Source: Pleurocapsales cyanobacterium LEGE 06147 (lineage in GTDB: Bacteria > Cyanobacteriota > Cyanobacteriia > Cyanobacteriales > Xenococcaceae). Taken from it: DNA of 52,755 nucleotides. A program made the position numbers and the translations under genes. This document shows positions 7,487-15,786 of this stretch, piece after piece (position 1 is the stretch's first letter; every line of letters begins with the position of its first letter). The notes under the pieces were generated by a model, which worked only from the letters and a program-made list of their open reading frames with translations, ran no database searches and had not been told where the DNA came from. The DNA lies in assembly GCA_015207585.1 (NCBI GenBank), contig JADEWQ010000032.1, positions 1 through 52,755 of the forward strand, given 5' to 3'.

Positions 7487-8107
7487 CTAAGCAGAAACCT
7501 TTGCCTGAGCAACCCCCATCATGGCTTCTGGAGTTACCAAAGCTGCGAGTTCTGTTTCGCTCATGTTTTCTGTGCCAGCAGGACGTTCTGGAAGAACAAA
7601 CCAGCGAATCTGGGCACTGCTATCCCAAACCCGCACTTCTTTTGACTCATCTAGTTCTAGTCCAAACTCTTTAAGAACTTTACGAGGTTCTTTAACTGCA
7701 CGCGCTCGAAAAGTGGGATCTTTGTACCAGTAAGGCGGCAATCCCAACATGGGCCAAGGATAACAAGAACAAAGGGTGCAGACAATCAGGTTATGAACCT
7801 CTGGTGTATTTTCTACCACTTCCATATATTCTCCTTCGGCTCCAGCCATCCCTGGAGGAAAGTCCATCTCAGCGATCGCTGCCGGTGTATTCGCAAGCAA
7901 ACGGGCTTTAAATTCCGGATCGACCCAGGCTCTAGCAATGAGCTTTGCGCCATTAAAGGGACCAAAATCGGTCTCAAAGAATTTCAGTACCTTATCAACA
8001 GTTTCACTACTAATGATGCCTTTTTCAATCAGCAATGACTCTAAAGCCTTAATTTTAGCCGTACTGTAAGCTTCCCGATCGGCTCTATAACTAAAACGTT
8101 CACTCAT
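7487..8107 (-). CDS. nthA: Nitrile hydratase alpha subunit, cobalt type
   Basis: This 206-residue protein carries the metal-binding signature VCTLCSCYPWPMLGLPPYWYK, with C110-T111-L112-C113-S114-C115. Threonine at the second position marks the cobalt type, whereas iron enzymes carry serine. Two of the cysteines are oxidised to sulfinic and sulfenic acids in characterised enzymes. The enzyme hydrates nitriles to amides in the cytoplasm with the beta subunit encoded just upstream. The C-terminal half (EVRVWDSSAQIRWFVLPERPAGT) is intact and the length is normal. The motif is shared with thiocyanate hydrolase gamma subunits, but the two-subunit arrangement and full beta chain favour nitrile hydratase. 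Confidence 0.93.
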   Translation of the reverse strand: MSERFSYRADREAYSTAKIKALESLLIEKGIISSETVDKVLKFFETDFGPFNGAKLIARAWVDPEFKARLLANTPAAIAEMDFPPGMAGAEGEYMEVVENTPEVHNLIVCTLCSCYPWPMLGLPPYWYKDPTFRARAVKEPRKVLKEFGLELDESKEVRVWDSSAQIRWFVLPERPAGTENMSETELAALVTPEAMMGVAQAKVSA

Positions 8108-8135
8108 GACTCATTCTCCTCAACATATCCTGCGA

Positions 8136-8882
8136 TCACTTTGCGGCTTCAACGTACACTTCAAACAAATCAGCATAGACCCAGGAATTACCTTCAGCCA
8201 TGTCGCCCCAGATATTTTTAGGGTCAAACTTGACGCTGTACACATACATTGGCTCTCCTAGTCCATCGGGTCCAGTGGAGCAAAGATAAGCATAGGCACC
8301 CTCATAAACCTTCTCGATCGAGCCAGTTCGATTGCGCAGGTATCCAGGTAGGCGTGTATGGTCTGTGGATAGAACATCCTTCACCTCGATCTTTTGACCT
8401 ACACTAAACTTTGGTTGATAATCGACCTCTCGAATGGCAGGATCGCCGCGACGCAGGTAATCAACGATCTGCTCGTCTATTGTAGGTTCAGACACGCTTG
8501 GTAAGGGAGCGTCAGGTTTTTCTAAGTAGACCGCTGTCCTCGCATCCAGTTGTTCTTCTGTAATGTAGCCTTCCTGCATAAAGAAACCAGAAATGCCGCC
8601 CAACCACTTTTCGTAGTAGCGAAACCGAAAGTAGTCAAACGGATTCATTGCCTCTGCACCCTTTCGCAGGTCTGCCCATGTCCAGGTACTTTTGAAGGTC
8701 GTCGGAATACTTTTGAGCGGATATTGCAGCGGTGTGTCGCTTAAATGCTGGCTCAATCCCATCATGGCAACATGAATGCCAAAAATGCGGGTTTCCCAGG
8801 GTTCGACAAATATTTGTTTTTCAAAATTAAGGGGTTCAGAATCCAGACCTTCTAGACCACCCAGATAATGCTGTAATTTCAT
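8136..8882 (-). CDS. nthB: Nitrile hydratase beta subunit
   Basis: This 248-residue protein begins MKLQHYLGGLEGLDSEPLNFEKQIFVEPWETRIFGIHVAMMG, the classical beta-subunit start, and ends with the SH3-like domain (FSVGQKIEVKDVLSTDHTRLPGYLRNRTGSIEKVYEGAYAY... SVKFDPKNIWG). Length is slightly above the usual 220-235. A 28-base gap separates it from the alpha subunit, and the beta-before-alpha order is typical of cobalt-type operons. It forms the heterodimer that holds the active site at the subunit interface. Confidence 0.93.
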   Translation of the reverse strand: MKLQHYLGGLEGLDSEPLNFEKQIFVEPWETRIFGIHVAMMGLSQHLSDTPLQYPLKSIPTTFKSTWTWADLRKGAEAMNPFDYFRFRYYEKWLGGISGFFMQEGYITEEQLDARTAVYLEKPDAPLPSVSEPTIDEQIVDYLRRGDPAIREVDYQPKFSVGQKIEVKDVLSTDHTRLPGYLRNRTGSIEKVYEGAYAYLCSTGPDGLGEPMYVYSVKFDPKNIWGDMAEGNSWVYADLFEVYVEAAK

Positions 8883-8938
8883 GTCATTCCTCCAGTTGAG
8901 GTGAACAATTAAAGAGTAAATGAGAAAGGAAATTCTCC

Positions 8939-9451
8939 TCAGACACGAGATCGTTTCGGCATCTCAGTGCGCTCGGTTAAAGCATCACCCCATAGTTCAG
9001 ACAAATAGCCAAATAGTCCACCTAGAATCATTGCAACCGCTGCGACCAGTGCCGGGTTGTCTGAGCCATTTGTGGTAATGGGTTTTCCTGTGGCAATCGT
9101 TGTTCCTACGGTTGAAGCAAATCCCCAGACGATCGCAGGAATGGCAGTTAGAATCGGAACTTTGGAAGCTTGGACCATTGCCGCACTACCAACACCAACA
9201 CAGATAGCAGTGATAAGAGGATTGTCGCCGAGTACAGAGATCGTTAGAAGCGTCAATGAAGCAATGATGATTCCGGTCAGATTAGAGGCAATACTACGGA
9301 TAAGACCCAATCGTCTGCCGCCCAAGATAAAAAATGATGCCCAAGCAATAAATACTACCCAAACGGGCACTTTAATGAGTATTGTAGTGAGGTAAGTGGC
9401 AGCAGCACCCAAGACCCCAATGCTGATGCTGTAAGCGTCCAACTTTTTCAT
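8939..9451 (-). CDS. DUF1097 family membrane protein
   Basis: This 170-residue protein has five to six hydrophobic segments (for example AYSISIGVLGAAATYLTTILI, WVVFIAWASFFILGG, IIIASLTLLTISVL, ALVAAVAMILGGLFGYL), matching the DUF1097 family. The function is unknown. It lies 56 bases upstream of the beta subunit and reads the same way, so it is probably in the operon. A role in uptake of nitrile, amide or metal is possible from context only. The C-terminus is short and basic. Confidence 0.75.
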   Translation of the reverse strand: MKKLDAYSISIGVLGAAATYLTTILIKVPVWVVFIAWASFFILGGRRLGLIRSIASNLTGIIIASLTLLTISVLGDNPLITAICVGVGSAAMVQASKVPILTAIPAIVWGFASTVGTTIATGKPITTNGSDNPALVAAVAMILGGLFGYLSELWGDALTERTEMPKRSRV

Positions 9452-9589
9452 TGGCAGTTACCCCAGTCACGAGGTGGTTTAGTAAGTTTGGCTAAATGTT
9501 ATAAATTAAACCAGCAGCGAAAGTGTATCTCAGAATACAGATCGCCTCTTATGTCTCACTTCCCTAACATGTAAATAACTGCGATTAGA

Positions 9590-10564
9590 TTACACCTCAA
9601 GTAGGCAGGCTCGGAATTCTTGTTTCAATTGGGTTGCATCTAAGTTGCGTCCGATAAAGACCATTTCATTTTTGCGCTGCTCTCCAGGTTGCCAAGGGCG
9701 ACCGGGTCTTCCATCCAGTAACATATGAACACCCTGAAAGACAAACCGCCGAGCCTCTGCATCGACATCTAAAATGCCTTTCATCCTGAAAATGTCTGTT
9801 CCCTTAACCTGAACTAATTGATTTAGCCAGCGGTTAAGTTTGTCCCCGTTGACGATACCCGGTTCGACGATCGATACCGAGTAAACGGATTTGTCATGCT
9901 CATGAGCATCCTCGTTTAGAAATTCTGGATCGATGCTCAATGCTTGCTTCAAATCAAATGCTTTGATACCTAGCACAGCATCCATATTAATGTCACAATT
10001 CTGAGTGTGATAAATTTTAACCAACGGAGTTATGCTGCGAATGCGCTGCTCCAGTTCATCTAACTGTTCTGGAGAAACGAGATCGATTTTGTTTAGCAAA
10101 ATCACATCAGCAAAGGCAATTTGTTCTTGCGCTTCGTTTGCGTCCCAGTGGTTCCAGATGTGCTTGGCATCTACAACCGTTACCACAGCATCCAGTTGGG
10201 TCTGCGATCGCATCACGTCATCCACAAAAAAGGACTGAATTACAGGAGCCGGGTCTGCCAGTCCTGTTGTTTCAATCACCAAATGATCGAATTTTTCCCG
10301 CTTCTGAATCAGGTTACTGAAAATGCGGATTAAATCACCCCGTACCGTACAGCAGATGCAGCCGTTATTCATTTCTAAGATTTCTTCGTCGGCATTAATG
10401 ACAAGCTGACTGTCAATGCCGACTTCCCCAAATTCATTCACGATTACCGCTACTTTTTTGCCATGCTCATAAGTCAGAATTCGATTGAGCAGGGTAGTTT
10501 TACCAGCCCCCAAATAGCCTGTGAGAATTGTGACGGGGACGGAACTAGATGCTCGATTTAGCAT
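9590..10564 (-). CDS. CobW/P47K-family GTPase, likely cobalt metallochaperone
   Basis: This 324-residue protein shows a Walker A motif GYLGAGKTT near residue 18, GCICC (the CxCC metal site) near residue 70, [10 protein letters not shown] as Walker B/switch, LLNKIDL (NKxD) for guanine recognition, and a C-terminal CobW_C domain ([17 protein letters not shown]). These G3E GTPases insert metals, and members linked to nitrile hydratase (P47K) help activation. It is the first gene of the minus-strand operon; 138 bases separate it from the DUF1097 gene. Cobalt as cargo is inferred from the neighbouring cobalt-type alpha subunit. Confidence 0.88.
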   Translation of the reverse strand: MLNRASSSVPVTILTGYLGAGKTTLLNRILTYEHGKKVAVIVNEFGEVGIDSQLVINADEEILEMNNGCICCTVRGDLIRIFSNLIQKREKFDHLVIETTGLADPAPVIQSFFVDDVMRSQTQLDAVVTVVDAKHIWNHWDANEAQEQIAFADVILLNKIDLVSPEQLDELEQRIRSITPLVKIYHTQNCDINMDAVLGIKAFDLKQALSIDPEFLNEDAHEHDKSVYSVSIVEPGIVNGDKLNRWLNQLVQVKGTDIFRMKGILDVDAEARRFVFQGVHMLLDGRPGRPWQPGEQRKNEMVFIGRNLDATQLKQEFRACLLEV

Positions 10565-10946
10565 GGAATGGCTCCTCTACTGAAGTGTTTAATTAGATTT
10601 AATGGGAGTAATGAGGTTTGAGAGCGAACTGTCACTTCTATATGTAGGGGAAGAGGTGGACTGAGAAATGCTAACTAGACTACATAATTGGATGTCCTTC
10701 GTTTTTTTCGATTGAAACACTTTCAGTGGGAAACCTCAAACCATTGCATTCATCTTGCTTGCGATTTCGCTTAGAGCCTAGATGTTTCTGTCAGATTTGA
10801 ATGCTTATTAAAATTGAGAATCTTTTCAATATAAAAACTCACATCGATAAAACTATCTTCGTAACCCCACCAAGTTCGGTCGATGATTTCTTTTTAATTA
10901 TTAGTAGTTACAAATTCCCAATCGGTAGGAGGTAAAAAGGTCTGCT
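10565..10946. other. Intergenic region with presumed promoter of the nitrile hydratase operon
   Basis: No gene is supported. The inverted heptamer GAGGTTT / AAACCTC occurs at about 10614 and 10732. I looked for a cobalamin riboswitch core, given the cobalt enzyme, and did not see a convincing one. The operon promoter should lie here on the minus strand. Confidence 0.4.
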
Positions 10947-11201
10947 TTATCTGAAAATCTTGGTAGAGGTAGGTAGTGCAGTGGGAAGATTTCTTGATAA
11001 TTCTAGCTGGGTGTAGATAAACTTGGCTTTGTTCAAAAGCTTTGCAGAAAGGGTCTTGTACGAGCCAACGACGAATTCTTCATCTTGAAGCTCGAAAGTA
11101 AGTGCATTGTAGTCAATCGTAAGCTCTATCATGGGTTGAAGAGTAGCAAAAGCTATTTGAGCGGCTTCAAGGCTCTCCAACAAAATTGTTATCTTATTCA
11201 T
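10947..11201 (-). CDS. Small protein of unknown function
   Basis: This 84-residue frame starts MNKITILLESLEAAQIAFATLQPMIELTIDY. It is not recognised. It is mostly helical in appearance, has no membrane segment and no cysteine, and ends in a proline/threonine-rich tail (LPTALPTSTKIFR). It begins 14 bases after the stop of the PIN toxin gene and reads the same way, so it could be a third gene of that module. An in-frame upstream start at 11240 would overlap the toxin gene. The ribosome-binding site is weak. Confidence 0.4.
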   Translation of the reverse strand: MNKITILLESLEAAQIAFATLQPMIELTIDYNALTFELQDEEFVVGSYKTLSAKLLNKAKFIYTQLELSRNLPTALPTSTKIFR

Positions 11202-11214
11202 ATTTTTTCCAAAT

Positions 11215-11664
11215 TTATTGGAGTGTCGAAAGCCAATCAAACCCTACCAGACGAGTATCGACAGTAGCTAACGCCAGCTCCAGATGAACGGCTGTAGCAG
11301 CAATAAATCGATCGGCTGGGTCTTGATGGGGTAGTTCTAATTGGCGAGATAACATAACGATTTCGTAAGTCAAACGAGCTTCTTTAACATCCAAAATTCG
11401 CAAATATTTTTTGACCCAAGTAATTGGTTTGGAATCTAGTTCCAGCCTGCCCTTTTCAGCAAGTATTAAAGTTTCCCACACGCTAATAGGTGAAAGCCAT
11501 AATTCGTTCTCTTGAGAGGCAATAATTTTTTGTAGGTTGGCAGATAGCTTATTGTCCCCTAGTAAATACCACAACCAAATATGAGTATCGAGCAGCACTC
11601 TCAAAGGTTTGTTGAATCCACCTTCCTCAGCTTTCGATCGCTTGCTCAACTCAGTACTTCCCAC
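11215..11664 (-). CDS. VapC-like PIN-domain toxin
   Basis: The core runs VLLDTHIWLWYLLGDNKLS, then SPISVWETLILAEKGRLEL, then HQDPADRFIAATAVHLELALATVDTRL. This gives the acidic PIN residues (D of LLDTH, E of VWE, D of DPADRF, D of TVDTRL) expected of a magnesium-dependent RNase. The DTHIWLW start is typical of the PIN subgroup paired with Phd-like antitoxins. The GTG start at 11664 overlaps the antitoxin end by 19 bases; a start nearer LNKPLRVLLD would remove an untypical leader. Length (149, or about 130 from the later start) is normal. Confidence 0.88.
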   Translation of the reverse strand: MGSTELSKRSKAEEGGFNKPLRVLLDTHIWLWYLLGDNKLSANLQKIIASQENELWLSPISVWETLILAEKGRLELDSKPITWVKKYLRILDVKEARLTYEIVMLSRQLELPHQDPADRFIAATAVHLELALATVDTRLVGFDWLSTLQ

Positions 11665-11882
11665 TCTGATGGTTCTACTACAGGAGTAATCAGATCTCCT
11701 TTAATCTTTGCAGTTCCTTTCGCAATGCCAAAATCCGCTCTAGTTTTTGTGACTGTAACGGGATTGATTACTGCTAGTGGCTGACCGTTACGAGTAATCG
11801 TAAGTGGCTCTCCCGTTCGATTTACTTCGTCAAGTAAGCGAAGACATTGGGCTTTAAACTTCGATACTTGAATTTCTTTCAT
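11646..11882 (-). CDS. Phd/YefM-type antitoxin
   Basis: This 78-residue protein starts MKEIQVSKFKAQCLRLLDEV and continues NRTGEPLTITRNGQPLAVINPV, the Phd/YefM DNA-binding fold, followed by a C-terminal toxin-binding tail (PVVEPSEWEVL). It overlaps the PIN toxin gene, so translation is probably coupled. It should bind the operator near 11890-11940, where ATATATTTTCATATATG-like repeats occur, and repress its own operon. Confidence 0.85.
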   Translation of the reverse strand: MKEIQVSKFKAQCLRLLDEVNRTGEPLTITRNGQPLAVINPVTVTKTRADFGIAKGTAKIKGDLITPVVEPSEWEVLS

Positions 11883-12043
11883 ATATTTTCATATATGTTT
11901 AATTTGATTTCTTTAGTCCTATTCTCTCATAAGTATAACTATGGTCATTTACTATGGTCAATAAAATTGCAGCACTCGATCTTTAAATTGCCCCAAACAT
12001 AAAACGTAGCTTCGGTCGGGGAAAGATAATTAATATGAAGAGT

Positions 12044-12573
12044 TTAACCGTTTGTGTTTTCAGGTGCTTTGCTCGACTGACTGAATTCTAGCTGCTGAAT
12101 AACTCGTTCCAATTCTTCAGTCAGAAAAAGACAATCTCCAGCTTCTCGCGCTGCTTCAATCAGAGTACGATAATACCAGAGCGTTCCTTCTTTTCCTCCT
12201 TTAAATCGACTCCAGACACCTTCTCCAACCCGATACCAGTCAGATAAAATAGAACGAGCATTATGCAGTTTATCGGCAAGGGAAACCCGATGAACTTCTG
12301 TCGAAGAGGTACGAAATTGCTGGATATATTTTTCTTTTCGTTCTCGTCAGGGTGGTTTTGGGATAACATCTGAGTCAGTGCAACCTTCTACGATGCTAGC
12401 GACTCTTTCTCCAAACTTCTGTCATCTTCGAGTACTAAAGCTGCTACACTCAGCAAGTGACTCACGTAGGGAATATTTGTCCCTTTTCTGAGTTGACTAG
12501 CATGGAGGCGGGTGGCGTATACTAATGCTTCTTCAAAACGAGTGGTGAAGAGTATTCTTTGAGATGTTTCCAT
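12044..12573 (-). pseudogene. Broken HD-domain (SpoT/RelA-hydrolase-like) gene
   Basis: The start (METSQRILFTTRFEEALVYATRLHASQLRKGTNIPYVSHLLSVAALVLEDD) is typical of stand-alone HD-domain proteins related to ppGpp hydrolases. After LEDD the frame is lost. A shifted frame reads KFGERVASIVEGCTDSDVIPKPP, hits a TGA where Trp is expected, then continues REKYIQQFRTSSTEVHRVSLADKLHNARSIL... to a stop at 12044. The segment that should carry the HD dyad (LLHDAIED) is missing, about 20-25 codons. So there is an internal deletion with frameshift plus a nonsense codon; the product cannot be active. Confidence 0.8.
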
Positions 12574-12709
12574 ATATTTCACCTTATAAATAGTCAAATC
12601 ATTTTGATAAAAAGGAATTTTTTTTGGAGCAAAGCGGTTAAAGTGATTGTATTGACCAAACATTGGTCCGACGATATGGGGTCAGATTTTTGAACTCTCA
12701 TTTTGAACT

Positions 12710-12759
12710 CATTGGTGACAAGTTAAACTAAAATACTATTTCTTAACTTGTCACCAATG
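12710..12759. repeat. 50-bp palindrome made of two IS-end-like repeats
   Basis: CATTGGTGACAAGTTAA (12710-12726) and its exact inverse (12743-12759) enclose 16 bases. The right arm extended by one base is identical (18 of 18) to 52631-52648 in inverse orientation. Repeated copies in opposite orientation suggest terminal inverted repeats of an insertion sequence family, here collapsed to almost nothing but the ends. Confidence 0.55.
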
Positions 12760-12805
12760 TTTTGGACTAGACTATACTACCTTTTTCAAGACAGTTGCTA
12801 ACCTC

Positions 12806-13273
12806 TTACTTGAGAGCTGCATAGGCAAAGGTAACGTTGAATTGCTGACACCAGATACCAACTGCTTGATACTCTTTTAAGTTGATATCTTCGGGAATCA
12901 AATAGCGTTGTTGACCACTAAAGCTTTCTAAAGGTGAGAGCGCGATGTAATCAGCTTCTTCGATGTTAACGGGAATAGAGTTGTCGCGATAAAGAATAAC
13001 TTGAACATCAGGACCATTGGCAGTGGTAAAATCCTCATCAAATTCGAGATATTTTTGCCCATTTTCTTCAATAATTTTAACCGTACCTGTAGTCTGATGG
13101 TCTTGTTCAACGGTAACAAAGCTATAGGCAGTATCTTCTTGAACCGCAACAAGTTGAGCTTGTGTATTTAAGGGTTCGGCGATCGCTGAAGCAGTGAGGA
13201 ACGCACTACCGACAGTGGTGCATAAGAGAGCAGCAGCTAGGCTTAGACTTGGTAAATGCTTCTTAAATTTCAC
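12806..13273 (-). CDS. Secreted DM13-domain protein
   Basis: This 155-residue protein has an N-terminal signal peptide (KKHLPSLSLAAALLCTTVGSAFLTASAIA) and a DM13 domain: TTGTVKIIEENGQKYLEFDEDFTTANGPDVQVILYRD... ending DINLKEYQAVGIWCQQFNVTFAYAAL. The single cysteine in WCQQF is the conserved DM13 cysteine, proposed to act in redox or heme-linked electron transfer. Acts outside the cytoplasmic membrane, partner unknown. Stands alone, with about 245 bases of AT-rich spacer upstream. Confidence 0.85.
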   Translation of the reverse strand: MKFKKHLPSLSLAAALLCTTVGSAFLTASAIAEPLNTQAQLVAVQEDTAYSFVTVEQDHQTTGTVKIIEENGQKYLEFDEDFTTANGPDVQVILYRDNSIPVNIEEADYIALSPLESFSGQQRYLIPEDINLKEYQAVGIWCQQFNVTFAYAALK

Positions 13274-13518
13274 GGCGATTACTTTAGTTGATTAATTCAC
13301 TACTTAATCAAGATAGGTGGAAAAACTAAATTCAATCTGACTATTTCCTGAAATTTTGCTGGAAATACGGTCAATTTTTCTCAGAAAATTCTCAGTTTAA
13401 CTATTCCATCTGATTCGGAATGCACCAAGCCCACATTGTTAATTAAATGAAATCAGTAAAAAATTCCTTGAAAAAGAGTTTTTTAATGAGGTATTAATTC
13501 AGCAGAATAGATGGAATC

Positions 13519-13869
13519 TTAGTCTTGTCCCGGCAAATCTAAAGCAACCAACAAAGCCCGATCTAATTCAGCCATAGCCGTATAACTGAGTATCCCTCGC
13601 AGACGCAGGAGGCGTGTTTTAGATAACACTCGCACCCGATCTGCCATAGCAATCGAATCATTTGTTAACCCCCCATCTGGTGCTGGAATTAATACCTGAG
13701 TGGGATAGACTCGTTTACCAGATTGATAAGTCGTGCAGGGGACAGCTAAAACCACAGGGCTATAAGCGTTGATCGCATCGCGACTGACGATAATGACGGG
13801 ACGAGTTTCCCCTTGCTCAGAGCCTTCAACTGGTTCAAGACGAGCATCATAAACGTCCCCTCGCTTCAT
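13519..13869 (-). CDS. MazF/PemK-type toxin
   Basis: From MKRGDVYDARLEPVEGSEQGETRPVIIVSRD the 116-residue protein shows the MazF fold: RGDV start, GSEQGETRPVIIVS loop, VVLAVPCTT strand and NDSIAMADRVRVLSKTRL. MazF enzymes are ribosome-independent mRNA endonucleases. The ATG at 13869 overlaps the antitoxin stop by four bases (ATGA), so it is preferred over an upstream in-frame start at 13902. Confidence 0.9.
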   Translation of the reverse strand: MKRGDVYDARLEPVEGSEQGETRPVIIVSRDAINAYSPVVLAVPCTTYQSGKRVYPTQVLIPAPDGGLTNDSIAMADRVRVLSKTRLLRLRGILSYTAMAELDRALLVALDLPGQD

Positions 13870-14141
13870 TCGTCTTTTTCTGCTAACTGCAAAGCTTCCC
13901 AACTACCTGTGGCAAACTCAGCCTCCATTTTTAACACTTCTGCCTGATATTCAGGATTTTGAGCCATTTCAGCCAAAGCTGCATCAATTTCTGCCCTATG
14001 AAGTGCTGCTAACTCATGCCGTAGAGCTTGTGCGACAAACTCATTGCGACTTTTCGCTTTTCCCTGACTGACTGCCAGGTCTGTAGCTTCTAAAAGTTCA
14101 GAGGGTAAGGTTAAGGTGGTGCGAACTGTTTGCCATTTCAT
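13866..14141 (-). CDS. Ribbon-helix-helix-like antitoxin of the MazF module
   Basis: This 91-residue protein starts MKWQTVRTTLTLPSELLEATDLAVSQGKAKSRNEFVAQALRHEL, a ribbon-helix-helix DNA-binding domain (strand RTTLTLP, then two helices), and ends with an acidic tail that should bind the toxin (EVLKMEAEFATGSWEALQLAEKDE). The ATG at 14141 was chosen because the fold begins there; an upstream start at 14234 would add an unlikely leader. AT-rich repeats just upstream (ATTGATG/ATCAATT around 14150-14205) may be the operator. Confidence 0.82.
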   Translation of the reverse strand: MKWQTVRTTLTLPSELLEATDLAVSQGKAKSRNEFVAQALRHELAALHRAEIDAALAEMAQNPEYQAEVLKMEAEFATGSWEALQLAEKDE

Positions 14142-14548
14142 GCCGCTAGATAAATTGATGAGCCAATTGATGTCAATTATAACATCAAATCGTACATCAA
14201 TTAAGGTAAGGGTTGGCACTCCATCTAGCAACACTTCTAAATCACCTGCTAACCAGATTTAATCAAAACGCGATACGAGTAAAAATAGCTTGGGTGGGTT
14301 ACGGCGAATATTAACTTGAAAAATTGGTTTTCTGCTGCTAACAGCTAACCCACTGCTTCTGAAGCGATCTCGCGAAGGCGAGTGCTGCCGCACCGCTACT
14401 CGTTGGCGATCCACTCAATAAGAATTGCTGCATTGCTATCAACTTGCCTTGCTCTGGGGAGATAAGAGGGTATAAAGTTTTTCCATGGATTTATAGCTCA
14501 GTGACCCAAAAAACCAACACAACAAAACCGTAAGACAACTAGCGATCG
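14142..14548. other. Intergenic region with a partial palindromic repeat
   Basis: No gene is supported in these 400 bases. At 14381-14397 AGTGCTGCCGCACCGCT reads, on the minus strand, as the same sequence that opens the in-frame insertions in gcvP (21948) and the dehydratase gene (25051). It is a partial, non-coding copy of that repeat. The antitoxin promoter should lie at the left edge. Confidence 0.45.
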
Positions 14549-15007
14549 CTACCCTTGAAGATGTTCGTCGCCAGATGGTTCGATTTCTATCAGAGATAAT
14601 TTCTGATTGACTGTACTCTTAAAAAATAGCTCTCCAGACTGTTCCCCACCAAGGTCAATACTGCCAAATAGTTGTTGAGTTGCCGGATCGAAGTTGAATT
14701 CAAAGTAATTTCCTTGACTTTTGCCATCAACTACATTTTCGTATTGGTGAATGGGTTCGCCAGAAGGAGCATAAAAGGTAACTGTTAGAGACTTTAGGTT
14801 ATTTGTTTGACCAGCTCCTTTTTCAGAAATAATCTTTGTGGCTGTTGTCTCGTCATAGCTAAACGTTCCCCTGACTGAATATCCTGTCGAACCAGTCCAT
14901 TGAAAATCCCGGGTCACAGCTTCTGCTGGGGTCATGAAAATCGCTCCACTTGCTAAAGCGAGCGAGATAAGGATTAGTAGGTTAATCAGGAGATTTTGGA
15001 GCGGCAT
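14549..15007 (-). CDS. Secreted protein of unknown function
   Basis: This 152-residue protein has a signal peptide (MPLQNLLINLLILISLALASGAIFMTPAEA) followed by DFQWTGSTGYSVRGTFSYDETTATKI and a beta-rich body. The FQWTG...GTFSYDE pattern is seen in cyanobacterial extracytoplasmic proteins, some with PEP-CTERM tails, but no PEP-CTERM motif is present here. The function is unknown. It is flanked by spacers on both sides and seems monocistronic. Confidence 0.65.
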   Translation of the reverse strand: MPLQNLLINLLILISLALASGAIFMTPAEAVTRDFQWTGSTGYSVRGTFSYDETTATKIISEKGAGQTNNLKSLTVTFYAPSGEPIHQYENVVDGKSQGNYFEFNFDPATQQLFGSIDLGGEQSGELFFKSTVNQKLSLIEIEPSGDEHLQG

Positions 15008-15106
15008 CGCGTCTATCTTATAAAGTAGCCTCTTCTTACATGAAAGATTGTTATCAATAAGCTCGATTCGTTGAAAAAGCTATGCTTCAACTGCTTTATA
15101 AAACTA

Positions 15107-15127
15107 ATAACCCAAGTTGCGGGTTAT
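15107..15127. terminator. Short hairpin downstream of arsI
   Basis: ATAACCC (15107-15113) pairs with GGGTTAT (15121-15127) around seven bases. This AACCCAAGTTGCGGGTT form is a common dispersed stem in cyanobacterial spacers. It could end the arsI transcript, but it is about 150 bases past the gene and has no T-run. Confidence 0.3.
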
Positions 15128-15274
15128 GAAGGTCAACAGAGCAAGCTGAAAAATAGGCACAACAAGCTAAACCGAGAGAAGCAAAGCGATCGCCCATATT
15201 GCTGGCTGCGCCAAGGAAAGGAGTTGATAACTGATAACTGTTTTAGCTGACTGCCCTTGAAAGGTATAGCTACA

Positions 15275-15694
15275 TTAGCAAGTAGCACAAACCGAAGTGG
15301 ACGCATCAGGTTGAGTCCGACCAAAAGTGTCAGTATCATCTAAAACTGTATAAATTTCCCAAGGAGCGTTATCGGGGTCAGTGACCCAAACCTTATCTTG
15401 TACTGCATAACAGCAGGAAACTTGATTTTCGGTTTCGGTTTTTAGAGCGACTTCTTGCAAGCGATGCTCTGCCGCAGCAACTTCTGCTGAAGTTTCTACT
15501 TCAACTCCTAGATGATTGAGTGTTCCTGCTTGGGCAGCATTCTCAATCAGCACTAATTTTAATGGCGGTTCTGTTACGGCAAAATTAGCATAGCCAGGAC
15601 GACGTTTAGCGGGTTCAACCCCAAACAGTTGACTGTAGAAAGCAACTGAATCATCGATCTTACTGACATTAATGGCAAGCTGAATACGCGACAT
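15275..15694 (-). CDS. arsI: ArsI/CadI-family metalloenzyme (C-As lyase family)
   Basis: This 139-residue VOC-fold protein starts MSRIQLAINVSKIDDSVAFYSQLFG and carries SCCYAVQDKVWVTDPDNAPWEIYTVLDD. By spacing, Q5, H61 and E113 correspond to the metal ligands of ArsI, and C94-C95 to its arsenic-binding cysteine pair. ArsI cleaves the carbon-arsenic bond of trivalent organoarsenicals such as methylarsenite using Fe(II) and oxygen. The tail CATC adds two more cysteines. It reads the same way as sigZ, 92 bases downstream of it, with a small GAGGTTA/TAACCTC hairpin between. CadI-type cadmium-induced proteins are the other possible subgroup. Confidence 0.86.
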   Translation of the reverse strand: MSRIQLAINVSKIDDSVAFYSQLFGVEPAKRRPGYANFAVTEPPLKLVLIENAAQAGTLNHLGVEVETSAEVAAAEHRLQEVALKTETENQVSCCYAVQDKVWVTDPDNAPWEIYTVLDDTDTFGRTQPDASTSVCATC

Positions 15695-15786
15695 AATTAA
15701 ACCTCCTGAAGGGTTTTCTAAGAAACAACCGAGGTTATATCCTCTTTAACCTCATAGACGGAGGACGAGGTGAAAAGACGCATTTC

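Noticed and set aside
10565-10946. Cobalamin riboswitch before the nitrile hydratase operon
   Set aside because: I could not find the conserved core elements; only a single GAGGTTT/AAACCTC inverted pair is seen.
15133-15339. 68-codon minus-strand frame overlapping the end of arsI
   Set aside because: It overlaps a clear gene in another frame and is of low-complexity, leucine-rich composition.
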